A stretch of 41,454 nucleotides of DNA, taken from Candidatus Acidiflorens stordalenmirensis (GTDB taxonomy: Bacteria; Acidobacteriota; Terriglobia; Terriglobales; Acidobacteriaceae). The translations under genes and the position numbers were made by a program. Positions 31,618 to 39,481 of this stretch are shown piece after piece; the first letter of the stretch is position 1; each line of letters begins with the position of its first letter. The stretch spans positions 1 through 41,454 of the forward strand of contig PLIC01000167.1 of NCBI GenBank assembly GCA_003139995.1, read 5' to 3'. The notes below the pieces were generated by a model. It did not search any database, was not told where the DNA came from, and saw only the letters and a list, made by a program, of their open reading frames with translations.

Positions 31618-33750
31618 CTACCTCGCTCTCGCCAGCACCAGCGTTACATCGTCCGGCTGTTCGTTGTCGCCGATCCAATCGGCCACGGCGGCGGTGACAA
31701 TTTCGGTGATGCGCTCCAGCGGCAAATGGCGATTCTCGCGCACCAGTTGGATCAGCCGCTCCTCGCCGAACTCTCCATAATCGCTTTCCGGCTCGGTCAC
31801 GCCGTCACTGTAAGCCACCAGCACATCGCCCGGGCGGAGTTGCACGGTCGCTTCCGGAAAAGTCAAGTTGTCGAATAGGCCGACGACGGTTCCGCCGCAG
31901 TCCAGCAGTTGAGACGACCCATTTTCGGAAATCAGGATCGGCGGCAGGTGACCGCCATTCGCGTAGGTGAGCCGGCGCGTCGCTTCGTCATATATTCCCA
32001 AAAATAAAGTCGCGTACTTTGCCGCCGGAGTGCTTTCGTAAAGCTGATGGTTCAGCAGCGTCAGCAGCGCCGCTGGAGACGCCTCCCTCCCCTTCAACTC
32101 AGAGGCCAGCATCAGCCCCGACCTCCCCGTCGCGGCTGGTTCGTACAGCACTGGTATGTCTTCGATGCTGTAAGCGTGCACCGCCGAGTGGATCGTCGCC
32201 ATCAGCAACGCCGCCGAAATTCCTTTGCCGCTGATGTCGCCGACCGCCAGCATCAGCTTGCCGGAATTCAGCGCGAGAAAATCGTAGTAGTCCCCGCTCA
32301 CCGTTCGCGCCGGACGGCAGAACCCGTGGACTTCGAGGCTCTCAAGCTGCGCGATCGACTTGGGGTAGAGCTGCGCCTGCACTTCCTGCGCAATCGCCAA
32401 TTCGCCCTCCAGACGCTGCTTTTCCTTCTGCTCCTGCACCAGTTTCTCGATCGATGTGGTCATCGAATTGAAGGAGTTCGCCAGCGTCGCCAGTTGGTCG
32501 CTCGACTGCACCGTGATGCGGTGGCTGAAGTCGGCGCGATTGATGTGCTTGGTCGCTTCGTAGAGCTGGTCAACCGCCGACGTGATGCTGAGCGTCAGTT
32601 TCCTTCCAACGATCAGCGCCAGCCCCACGAAGATCGCGAACACAATCGCAATCAACGCCAAAATAGTTTCCAGGCCTTTGGCATAATCTCCCCGCGCCCC
32701 AAAAAGTGTCGCATAGAGCATCGAGGACCGCGTATCGACCTCGGCGATCGCTCCTACGGGCCGTCGTCCTCCCGTGGTCCAATCCACCACCTGCAGCGGG
32801 ATCCTTAAATTGATCGCGCGATCCAGCGCGTTACTCGCTGGCGGAATCGTTCCGGCAGAAAAGATCTGCTCACGCGGTGTCTCGTCCTCGAATGGCAGGA
32901 AGAGCTTCGAGTCGGTCCGCTGCGCCGGCGCGATCGGACTCGCCGCGGGGTCCGCAGCCGGGCTCTCCGTCCCATAGACCGCAATCCGGCCGAGGTCCGC
33001 TGCGATGTTCTCGACAAAATTCTTGTCGAGCGGATCGCTCAAAATCACGCGCAAAGATTCCGGCTCCGCCGCGAACACGGTCGCTGTGCGCAGATAGAGT
33101 TTGCCGTGGTCGCTCACGAGGTCGCGGAAATCGCCGACGATAAACGACGGAAAGTCAAAGCCAGCCTCGCCCTCCGGCCCCGAGCAGACAGGCTGAGGCT
33201 GGTTCCGGCGCCACGCGCACACCTGCCGCCGTGTCCACTCCGGACGACGCGGCCTTGTCCGGCCGAGGGTTTCGACGTCCAGCTTTCCACCGTCCGAGAT
33301 TTGTGCCGCCAGGTGATTGGCGATGGTTCGGTTGGCTGCTTCCATGCTGCGCAGGTGAGTGGCGATGTCGGAAGTTACGACAAAGCTGGCGAACTGCCCG
33401 GCAAAAAGATAGAGCGTGATCAGCGAAATCACCACCAGCAGAAAAACCGGAATCACGCCGATAAAAACATACGTTACGATCAACCGGTTCCGCAGCCGCC
33501 ACAGCAGTTGCGAGCGCAGCCAGCAGTACCCGGCAATCGCGAGCAACACAATCGCCAGCACGCTGAGAAAAACTACCCATCCCTCCAGGCTCGCCGACGG
33601 TGCTGGACTCGCGCGGCGCGTCAGCCACTGCAACGCGAATAGAAGCAGGTCGAGCGCCAGCACGTAAAGCGCCGCCCACGCGATCCAGCTCTTCGGCCAG
33701 AGCCCTTTGTCGCGCAGCTTGCTCTCGAGTTCGAGAGAGATCAGTCTCAT
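31618..33750 (-). CDS. Membrane-bound SpoIIE-type PP2C phosphatase with HAMP domain
   Basis: A 710-residue protein. Transmembrane segments lie at ~24-42, ~55-75 and ~90-118; an extracytoplasmic sensor region spans ~120-350; a further transmembrane segment (TILALIAIVFAIFVGLALIVG, ~365-385) leads into a HAMP domain (~390-440) and a short coiled coil (LVQEQKEKQRLEGELAIAQEVQAQLYP). The SpoIIE/PP2C domain carries SGDYYDF, AVGDISGKGISAALLMA and YSDGVTEPESD, where the Asp residues bind Mn/Mg. Such RsbU-like enzymes dephosphorylate anti-sigma antagonists in partner-switch signalling. No kinase or antagonist gene is next to it, so its target is unknown. It converges with the DUF3800 cassette. Confidence 0.88.
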   Translation of the reverse strand: MRLISLELESKLRDKGLWPKSWIAWAALYVLALDLLLFALQWLTRRASPAPSASLEGWVVFLSVLAIVLLAIAGYCWLRSQLLWRLRNRLIVTYVFIGVIPVFLLVVISLITLYLFAGQFASFVVTSDIATHLRSMEAANRTIANHLAAQISDGGKLDVETLGRTRPRRPEWTRRQVCAWRRNQPQPVCSGPEGEAGFDFPSFIVGDFRDLVSDHGKLYLRTATVFAAEPESLRVILSDPLDKNFVENIAADLGRIAVYGTESPAADPAASPIAPAQRTDSKLFLPFEDETPREQIFSAGTIPPASNALDRAINLRIPLQVVDWTTGGRRPVGAIAEVDTRSSMLYATLFGARGDYAKGLETILALIAIVFAIFVGLALIVGRKLTLSITSAVDQLYEATKHINRADFSHRITVQSSDQLATLANSFNSMTTSIEKLVQEQKEKQRLEGELAIAQEVQAQLYPKSIAQLESLEVHGFCRPARTVSGDYYDFLALNSGKLMLAVGDISGKGISAALLMATIHSAVHAYSIEDIPVLYEPAATGRSGLMLASELKGREASPAALLTLLNHQLYESTPAAKYATLFLGIYDEATRRLTYANGGHLPPILISENGSSQLLDCGGTVVGLFDNLTFPEATVQLRPGDVLVAYSDGVTEPESDYGEFGEERLIQLVRENRHLPLERITEIVTAAVADWIGDNEQPDDVTLVLARAR

Positions 33751-33796
33751 CTGGTTGCCTGATGCGCCGCCCGATTATAAGACGCCGCGCGTGCCG

Positions 33797-33997
33797 TCAT
33801 ATCTCGGGATAGATGTCGAAAAAGGCCGTCAGACTCGTCTTGAGCTGCTTCTCGATCTCGTCCTTACTGCCCTCGAGAATGTGCATGGCGACGTGCGCAT
33901 CCCGCCCATTCTTCAGTTTGATCGTCGCCGCCCCAACCTCCGCGACCTCATCGGAGGGCAGCAGCCGCAGACCGTATACCAACGTCAGGTTTGCCAT
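33797..33997 (-). CDS. Small hypothetical protein (66 residues)
   Basis: MANLTLVYGLRLLPSDEVAEV, then KNGRDAHVAMHILEGSKDEIEKQLKTSLTAFFDIYPEI. The composition is that of a real folded alpha/beta protein. It lies 46 bases upstream of the phosphatase gene on the same strand, so the two may be co-transcribed. An in-frame ATG at 34084 would add a low-quality N-terminus; the ATG at 33997 is preferred although its ribosome binding site is weak. I do not recognise a family. Confidence 0.6.
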   Translation of the reverse strand: MANLTLVYGLRLLPSDEVAEVGAATIKLKNGRDAHVAMHILEGSKDEIEKQLKTSLTAFFDIYPEI

Positions 33998-34130
33998 CCC
34001 ACGATTGTAAGCCAGAGAATGTGAGCTAGAAGACAAAGGCCGTAGGAAGAACGCCAGCCGCGCGAGCGACGCCCGCAGATTCATTGCTGCGAATGGAGTC
34101 GAGCCGTTGCTGAGATCTGTCCCGGCGAAT

Positions 34131-34472
34131 CTATCCCGGTGGCCAGCGCAGTGCGCGCCCGCCGATCAGGTGCACATGCAGATGAAAAACCGATTGCCCC
34201 GCGCGCGGACCCACATTCAGCACCGTGCGGTAGCCATCTTCAATCGACCTCTGCTGTGCAATGTGCGCGGCCACCAGGTGACAGCGTCCCACGAGCTCCG
34301 CGTCTTCTGCTGCCGCTTCCTTCAAGCCGGCAATATGTCTTTTCGGGATGACCAGCACATGCGTCGGGCCTTGTGGGTTCAGATCTTCAAAGGCAAACGT
34401 CTGCTCGTCTTCATAGACTTTCTTGGATGGTACTTCGCCGCGAATAATGCGGCAGAATAGACAGTCCGCCAT
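34131..34472 (-). CDS. HIT-family (histidine triad) nucleotide hydrolase
   Basis: A 113-residue protein, typical of HinT-like members. It begins CLFCRIIRGEVPSKKVYEDE (two Cys that bind zinc in many HIT proteins), has HVLVIPKRHIAGL in the middle, and ends QSVFHLHVHLIGGR, which holds the His-x-His-x-His catalytic triad plus the upstream Asn/Gly loop (VLNVGPRAGQSV). HinT hydrolyses adenosine 5'-phosphoramidates and aminoacyl-adenylates. It is followed by a small protein and the SpoIIE phosphatase on the same strand; spacing of about 130 bases suggests a separate transcript. Confidence 0.92.
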   Translation of the reverse strand: MADCLFCRIIRGEVPSKKVYEDEQTFAFEDLNPQGPTHVLVIPKRHIAGLKEAAAEDAELVGRCHLVAAHIAQQRSIEDGYRTVLNVGPRAGQSVFHLHVHLIGGRALRWPPG

Positions 34473-34589
34473 AACTGAGTCTCCCCTTGCCTAGGATTAC
34501 GATCACCCGGCAAGTCAACACGGAGATAAGCTCTCTATATCTCTGGAAGAAACAATATCACTTAGATAACAGCGTCTTGCAATAAATTT

Positions 34590-35408
34590 TCAGTCGAGCC
34601 GCACCAGAAACACCGATCCCTCTGGCGTCTCGGTCTCGTGGACCAGCGCGGTTGCGCGCTGGCGGTCGTCGTCCAGCACTCGCACCCGCACCCACCAGTC
34701 TCCCACGGGACTTACAAACTTCAACACTTTGGCCGTCTGGTACCGTTTTTGCATGTGTTCCGCTAATTTAGCAGCCGCTTTCTCCCCGGTAAAAGAGCCG
34801 ATCTGAACCGCCCAGCGTCCACCGGTGTCGAGAGGCACAGGCGCTTGCAACACCTCCAACCGAACTTTCGCAGTGCCTGGCAGGTATACATCCAGCGCCT
34901 TCGCGGCGGCCAGCGAGAGATCGACGATGCGTCCTGCGACGAACGGCCCGCGATCGGTGATGCGCACCAACGCCGAATGTCCAGTTTTCAAATTCGTGAT
35001 GCGTACAATTGAGCCCAGCGGCAAAGTAAGATGTGCCGCCGTCATCGCGTGCATGTTGTAAACCTCGCCGTTCGATCCGCGCCGGTTGTGATACGGAGCG
35101 CCGTACCAGCTCGCCATTCCGGTTTCTTCAAAGATCGGTTTCGCGTTGGCGGGGACGTCGATCTTCTCGTTTTCGCGCGTCGTTCCTGCGGGCGGCGGCG
35201 TTTCGGCTGGTTTTTCCTGTGGAAGGGACGGTGGTGGTGGAACCTCCGCCTGCGTGTGTTTATGTCCGCCGCAGCCGCTCAGCAGCGCGCTGCCCAGCAA
35301 TAAAAGGAATAGAAGACATGGCAGACTGCATGGCGAAGGGCATAACAGCGGCCATGCCGCCGGCCCACGCCGCGGCCGCTGCGCGTAGCTGGAACGAAGG
35401 CAGTTCAA
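34590..35408 (-). CDS. rlpA: RlpA-family septal lipoprotein with DPBB and SPOR domains
   Basis: A 272-residue lipoprotein: hydrophobic leader and lipobox (LPCLLFLLLLGSALLSGC), Pro-rich linker, double-psi beta-barrel domain (~110-200: GMASWYGAPYHNRRGSNGEVY, MTAAHLTLPLGSIVRITNL, VRITDRGPFVAGRIVDLS with the Glu and Asp of the lytic transglycosylase site) and a C-terminal SPOR domain (~205-272: RWAVQIGSFTGEKAAAKLAEHM) that binds denuded septal peptidoglycan. The leading frame has no ATG or GTG in a sensible place; a TTG at 35408 overlaps the stop codon of the upstream gene by three bases (TTGA), suggesting translational coupling. The frame extends further to 35798 only as a shadow of that gene. 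Confidence 0.82.
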   Translation of the reverse strand: MNCLRSSYAQRPRRGPAAWPLLCPSPCSLPCLLFLLLLGSALLSGCGGHKHTQAEVPPPPSLPQEKPAETPPPAGTTRENEKIDVPANAKPIFEETGMASWYGAPYHNRRGSNGEVYNMHAMTAAHLTLPLGSIVRITNLKTGHSALVRITDRGPFVAGRIVDLSLAAAKALDVYLPGTAKVRLEVLQAPVPLDTGGRWAVQIGSFTGEKAAAKLAEHMQKRYQTAKVLKFVSPVGDWWVRVRVLDDDRQRATALVHETETPEGSVFLVRLD

Positions 35409-35629
35409 GAACCCTTGCGCTGCGTTTCCAGAAAGTCCGCGAACTCGGAGAGCTTTCCCGCCGCCGTGCGCAGCGCCTTCGAGGAATGGGTTCGCACTGC
35501 CGGCACCACCTCGTCGTTCAGATACGTCACCAGTTCCGCCGTCTCTTTTTCCAGAGTCTCGGCGATATTCGCCACCGAGCGATTGAAGCGCGCGGAAGCC
35601 TCTTCCACCTTGCGGTCGAATTCGGTCAT
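35405..35629 (-). CDS. Small helical hypothetical protein upstream of rlpA
   Basis: A 74-residue protein beginning MTEFDRKVEEASARFNRSVANI and ending ADFLETQRKGS. It is almost wholly helical, with heptad-like spacing of hydrophobic residues, suggesting a coiled-coil or amphipathic helical bundle. AGGA lies five bases before the ATG at 35629 (a second ATG at 35635 is too close to it). Its TGA overlaps the TTG start of rlpA, so they are probably coupled; a cell-envelope or division role is only guilt by association. No family recognised. Confidence 0.6.
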   Translation of the reverse strand: MTEFDRKVEEASARFNRSVANIAETLEKETAELVTYLNDEVVPAVRTHSSKALRTAAGKLSEFADFLETQRKGS

Positions 35630-35805
35630 ACACATCCTGCCGGTTCGGGTTAATGTTCACGCGTGTGCTGCGGTTACCAGGCTTCATTATTATCGTGGGC
35701 GTTCTCGCAGCGGTCAATCGGCTTTGTGTGAAAGCGGGGCTGCGCTTCGCTTGGACGGGGCAAAGTCTCATCCCACACAATTCGGGGTCACGGTACAATC
35801 ACGCC

Positions 35806-36891
35806 ATGCGCCCGAGGATAGCCGTCGAATCGCCCCCGCTTTCTCGGGCCTGGATCAACTCCACAGTTTCCGGCAAGGATCTCAGCCGTTTCCGGCGCGC
35901 GCTGCTTCTCTGGTACGACCAGCATCGCCGCGACCTTCCTTGGCGCGAGACTCGCGATCCCTACCGCATCTGGCTCAGCGAAATCATGCTGCAGCAAACG
36001 CGCGTGGCCGCTGTCGTTGACCACTACCGGAATTTTCTCGAACGTTTTCCGAATGTGCAGGCGCTCGCCGCGGCTTCTGAAGAGGCCGTGCTGGCAGCCT
36101 GGAGCGGCCTGGGCTACTATCGGCGAGCGCGCATGTTGCATCAGTGCGCGCGGCAGATCGCTGAACAGCACGGCGGATTCTTCCCGCGGAATTCCGAAGC
36201 CTTGTTTGCCCTGCCCGGCATCGGACGCTACACCGCTGCTGCCATCGCCAGCATCGCGTTCGCCGAGCCCGTAGCCGTGGTCGATGGCAATGTCGAGCGC
36301 GTGTTGCAAAGACTGGTCGGCATTAAATTTACCGGCGTCAATCTAACCACGCCGCAAATCTGGCGCCATGCGCAATCGCTTCTCGCGACCTCCCGGCCCG
36401 GGGACTTCAATCAGGCCATGATGGAACTCGGCGCAACCGTGTGCGTGCCGCGCGAGCCCCGCTGCCCGCTGTGCCCTGTCCGGGAATGGTGCGTCACTCA
36501 GGGAGAAGTTCCGCGCGTCGAGCCGCCCTCCCGCCAGAAAAAGAAACAAATCTGGTGTGCCCTGGAGTGGCGCAATGGCAGTGGCAGTGCTAAAGTCCGG
36601 CTGGTGCAACGCCCGAAAGAACTTTCGCTCATGCCCGGCATGTGGGAACTGCCCCAATCGTCCGAGTCTCCGCGCCCCTTGCCGGCTTCAGCGCGCTGGC
36701 GCACCTTTCGCCATTCCATCACCATCACCGACTACACTGTTCATGTGTTACGAAATACGCTATTACGGAATACGCCGTTGCCGAACGCTCCGCCCGCCGC
36801 GAAAGCCAAGTGGATCGCAATAGATCGCATCCCGCAGATCCCCATCACCGGGTTGACGCGGAAAATCCTGAAGGCTGGCGGTATCATCTAG
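35806..36891 (+). CDS. mutY: A/G-specific adenine glycosylase MutY
   Basis: A 361-residue base-excision repair enzyme that removes adenine opposite 8-oxoguanine. Visible: LPWRETRDPYRIWLSEIMLQQT (catalytic Glu), the helix-hairpin-helix LPGIGRYTAAAIAS, VVDGNVERVLQRL with the catalytic Asp, and the iron-sulfur loop C-x6-C-x2-C-x5-C (CVPREPRCPLCPVREWC). The C-terminal NUDIX-like domain (LMPGMWELPQ, WRTFRHSITITDYTVHV) recognises 8-oxoG. ATG 35806 matches the family start; the longer frame to 35653 is not family-like. Odd: a near-tandem duplication at about 36743-36772 (LLRNT repeated) and a 13-base duplication at the stop codon. Confidence 0.93.
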   Translation: MRPRIAVESPPLSRAWINSTVSGKDLSRFRRALLLWYDQHRRDLPWRETRDPYRIWLSEIMLQQTRVAAVVDHYRNFLERFPNVQALAAASEEAVLAAWSGLGYYRRARMLHQCARQIAEQHGGFFPRNSEALFALPGIGRYTAAAIASIAFAEPVAVVDGNVERVLQRLVGIKFTGVNLTTPQIWRHAQSLLATSRPGDFNQAMMELGATVCVPREPRCPLCPVREWCVTQGEVPRVEPPSRQKKKQIWCALEWRNGSGSAKVRLVQRPKELSLMPGMWELPQSSESPRPLPASARWRTFRHSITITDYTVHVLRNTLLRNTPLPNAPPAAKAKWIAIDRIPQIPITGLTRKILKAGGII

Positions 36892-36903
36892 CGGTATCAT
36901 CTA
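36878..36903 (+). repeat. 13-base tandem duplication spanning the mutY stop codon
   Basis: GCGGTATCATCTA occurs twice in direct succession (36878-36890, 36891-36903). The mutY TAG is formed across the junction, so the second unit is untranslated. A recent replication-slippage event. Confidence 0.85.
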
Positions 36904-36925
36904 ACTGTTGTGAGGTATTTCTTCC

Positions 36926-37462
36926 ATGAAGTGGCTCGATCGCCTGTTCGGAGGCCCAAAAGATATGGCTGCATTGCCTGAGGGGACCAAAGCGCCTGAT
37001 TTTTCTTTGGCCGCCCTCGATGGCGGTAAATTCTCTTTACAAGACGCGCTCCAGCGTGGGCAAGTGCTGGTGGTGTTCTTCAAGGTTTCCTGCCCGGTCT
37101 GCCAATATTCGTTTCCGTTCCTCGAGCGCTTGCACAAAGCGTACGGCAGCCAGAAGATCGTCATCGTAGGAATTTCTCAGGACGACAAACGCGACACCGC
37201 CGCCTTTTTGAGAGAGTACGGCGTGACCTTCCCCGCGCTCCTCGACGATCCCGCCGGCTATGTGGTTTCAAACGCATACGGCCTCACCAACGTGCCGTCA
37301 TGGTTCCTCATCGCCCAGGACGGCGAGATCAAGATCTCCAGTGTGGGATGGGTAAGGACGGACGTGGAGGATCTGAACCGCCGCATGGCCGAGGCCAACA
37401 AGACCTCGGTGCGCCGGCTGTTCCGCCCCGGAGACGACGTCCACGACTTCCGCGCCGGTTGA
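36926..37462 (+). CDS. Thioredoxin-fold peroxiredoxin/TlpA-like protein
   Basis: A 178-residue protein. KAPDFSLAALDGGKFSLQDAL is the AhpC/TSA-Redoxin start, VLVVFFKVSCPVCQYSFPFLERL contains a CPVC redox pair, IVIVGISQDDKRDTAAFLREYGVTFPALLDD is the central strand-helix, and the cis-proline loop is NVPSWFLI. This is the TlpA/redoxin type rather than a typical 1-Cys peroxiredoxin; it may reduce peroxides or disulfides. There is no signal peptide, so cytoplasmic. A GAGG box lies nine bases before the ATG. It follows mutY by 34 bases and could be co-transcribed with it. Confidence 0.82.
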   Translation: MKWLDRLFGGPKDMAALPEGTKAPDFSLAALDGGKFSLQDALQRGQVLVVFFKVSCPVCQYSFPFLERLHKAYGSQKIVIVGISQDDKRDTAAFLREYGVTFPALLDDPAGYVVSNAYGLTNVPSWFLIAQDGEIKISSVGWVRTDVEDLNRRMAEANKTSVRRLFRPGDDVHDFRAG

Positions 37463-37621
37463 GGCTCGAAAAACTGATCCCGCGGTCGCGGGACAACCCA
37501 GTTGGAGGCGGAATTGCGGTTATAGCTACCGCGTTGCGACGCTCGGATGGTGCTGTCCGCCATCCTGTTTCCGTTTACAGTTCGGGCTTACTTCTTCACA
37601 ACTGAAGCTTCGAGGTCCCGC

Positions 37622-39343
37622 GTGAACATTCATATCATTGCAGTGCTCGCCGCCGTGCTGTTTCCGATTGCCGCCGTGTCGACGCAAGAAGTGTCGGCGC
37701 AAGAAAAACCAGCAAGACCACGCGCCGAATCTCGCTTTGGCTCGCACCTTCCCCCGGCCGCCGTCGCCGCCCTGCAGGGCATTCGCCCCGACAACATCGA
37801 GACCCATGTCCGCTTCCTCTCCCACGATCTTCTTGAGGGACGCGGCACCGGCCAGCGCGGAGGCGACATTGCCGCCGAATACATCGCCGCGCAGTTCGCC
37901 CTCTATGGACTGAAACCCGCCGGCGACAACGGTTCCTACCTGCAGAAAGTTCCGCTGGTCGGCATCACGCCCGGCGCCGACACGCGCTTCACGCTCGTTC
38001 CCGCCAGCGGCGCACCGCCGAGTCTTAAGCCCATCGACCTCAAACCACTGGTCGACTACGTCGCCTACGATCAAACCCAGCAGCCCGAATCCAACGTTGA
38101 CGCCGATATCGTCTACGTCGGCTACGGCATCGAAGCGCCCGAATACAACTGGGACGACTACAAAGGTGTCGACGTTAAGGGCAAAGTCCTGCTCATGCTG
38201 GTCAACGAGCCGCCCTCGGACGATCCGAACTTTTTCGCCGGCAAGGCGCTCACTTACTACGGCCGCTGGGTCTACAAATACGAAGAAGCCGCGCGCAAAG
38301 GGGCCGTCGGCGCCATTCTCATCCACAAAACCGAGATGGCCAGCTATGGCTGGGAAGTCGTGCGCAATTCCAACTCCGGCGAAAAGTCGTATCTCAAGCT
38401 CGACGGCACTCCCAAGTTGAAAGCGGCTGCCTGGATCCAGTTAAGTGTCGCGCGCAATCTCTTCGCGGCCTCAGGCCTGGATCTTGACAAAATGATGGCT
38501 GCCGCGAACTCGCGCGACTTCAAACCGGTGCTGCTCCCCGTCCGCCTCTCCGCTTACATGACCAGCAAGGTTCGTCCTTTCGAATCGAACAATGTGGTCG
38601 CCGTGCTTCCCGGAGCCGGCTCGGTTCTGAAAAATGAAGGTGTGATGTATACCGCGCACTATGACCATCTCGGCATACGGCCCGACATTCCCGGCGACAA
38701 CATCTATAACGGCGCCATGGACAACGCCACCGGCTGCGGCATCCTGATGGAAATCGCTCGCGCCTACGCAGGCGCCGCGCAGAAGCCGCGCCGCTCGGTC
38801 TATTTCGTCTCGGTCACCGCCGAAGAACAAGGCTTGCTCGGCTCCGAATACCTGGGCAAGCATCCGCCGATTCCGGCAGGCAAAATTTCGCTCGATCTCA
38901 ACTACGACGACTTGATGCCTCTCGGCGAGCCTGAAGAAGTCCAGGTTTCCGGAGCCGAGCGAACCACGTTTTATCCCACGGTGCGGGCGATGGCGCAGGA
39001 CTTCCGCTTCAAGATTCGTCCCGACGCGCGCCCCGAAGCCGGACACTACTATCGCTCCGATCACTTCAGCCTCGCGCGCGTCGGCATTCCGGCGTTCTCC
39101 GTCAATGAGGGAAACAAATTCAAAGGCCACGATGAAGCCTGGGGCCTCGCTCAGCATGACGATTACACCAAGCATCATTACCATCAGCCGAGCGACGAGT
39201 ATCATCCCGGCATGGACTACACCTCGGACGCCGCCATGGCGCGCTTCGGTTTCGCACTCGGCTGGGAGGCGGCCAACCAATCGCGCCTCGTAGGATGGAA
39301 GAAAGGCGATGAATTCGAAAAAGCGCGCCGCGCCAGTCAATAG
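37622..39343 (+). CDS. Secreted M28-family zinc peptidase with PA domain
   Basis: A 573-residue exported protein. With the GTG start at 37622 (GAGG seven bases upstream) the signal peptide is MNIHIIAVLAAVLFPIAAVSTQ; a longer frame starts at 37547 but buries the signal. The middle (~105-310: VYVGYGIEAPEYNWDDYKGVDVKGKVLL) is a protease-associated domain. The M28 catalytic domain shows the two-zinc ligands: YTAHYDHLG (His, Asp), NGAMDNATGCG (bridging Asp), TAEEQGLLGSEYLG (catalytic Glu and ligand Glu), LNYDDLMP (Asp) and HYHQPSDEY (His). These are aminopeptidases or glutamate-carboxypeptidase-like enzymes that act on peptides in the periplasm. Confidence 0.9.
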   Translation: MNIHIIAVLAAVLFPIAAVSTQEVSAQEKPARPRAESRFGSHLPPAAVAALQGIRPDNIETHVRFLSHDLLEGRGTGQRGGDIAAEYIAAQFALYGLKPAGDNGSYLQKVPLVGITPGADTRFTLVPASGAPPSLKPIDLKPLVDYVAYDQTQQPESNVDADIVYVGYGIEAPEYNWDDYKGVDVKGKVLLMLVNEPPSDDPNFFAGKALTYYGRWVYKYEEAARKGAVGAILIHKTEMASYGWEVVRNSNSGEKSYLKLDGTPKLKAAAWIQLSVARNLFAASGLDLDKMMAAANSRDFKPVLLPVRLSAYMTSKVRPFESNNVVAVLPGAGSVLKNEGVMYTAHYDHLGIRPDIPGDNIYNGAMDNATGCGILMEIARAYAGAAQKPRRSVYFVSVTAEEQGLLGSEYLGKHPPIPAGKISLDLNYDDLMPLGEPEEVQVSGAERTTFYPTVRAMAQDFRFKIRPDARPEAGHYYRSDHFSLARVGIPAFSVNEGNKFKGHDEAWGLAQHDDYTKHHYHQPSDEYHPGMDYTSDAAMARFGFALGWEAANQSRLVGWKKGDEFEKARRASQ

Positions 39344-39481
39344 CTGTTACCGCAGCCGTTACCTCGCTGCTTCCGCCCTTACTAGCGTAACTTTGGGCCC
39401 GTCCCGGCGCCATGCTAGCCTGCTGCTTAGTATCGCAGTTTCAGCAATTTGCCAGCAGCGGCAAGCAAGAGACCAGAGGCG

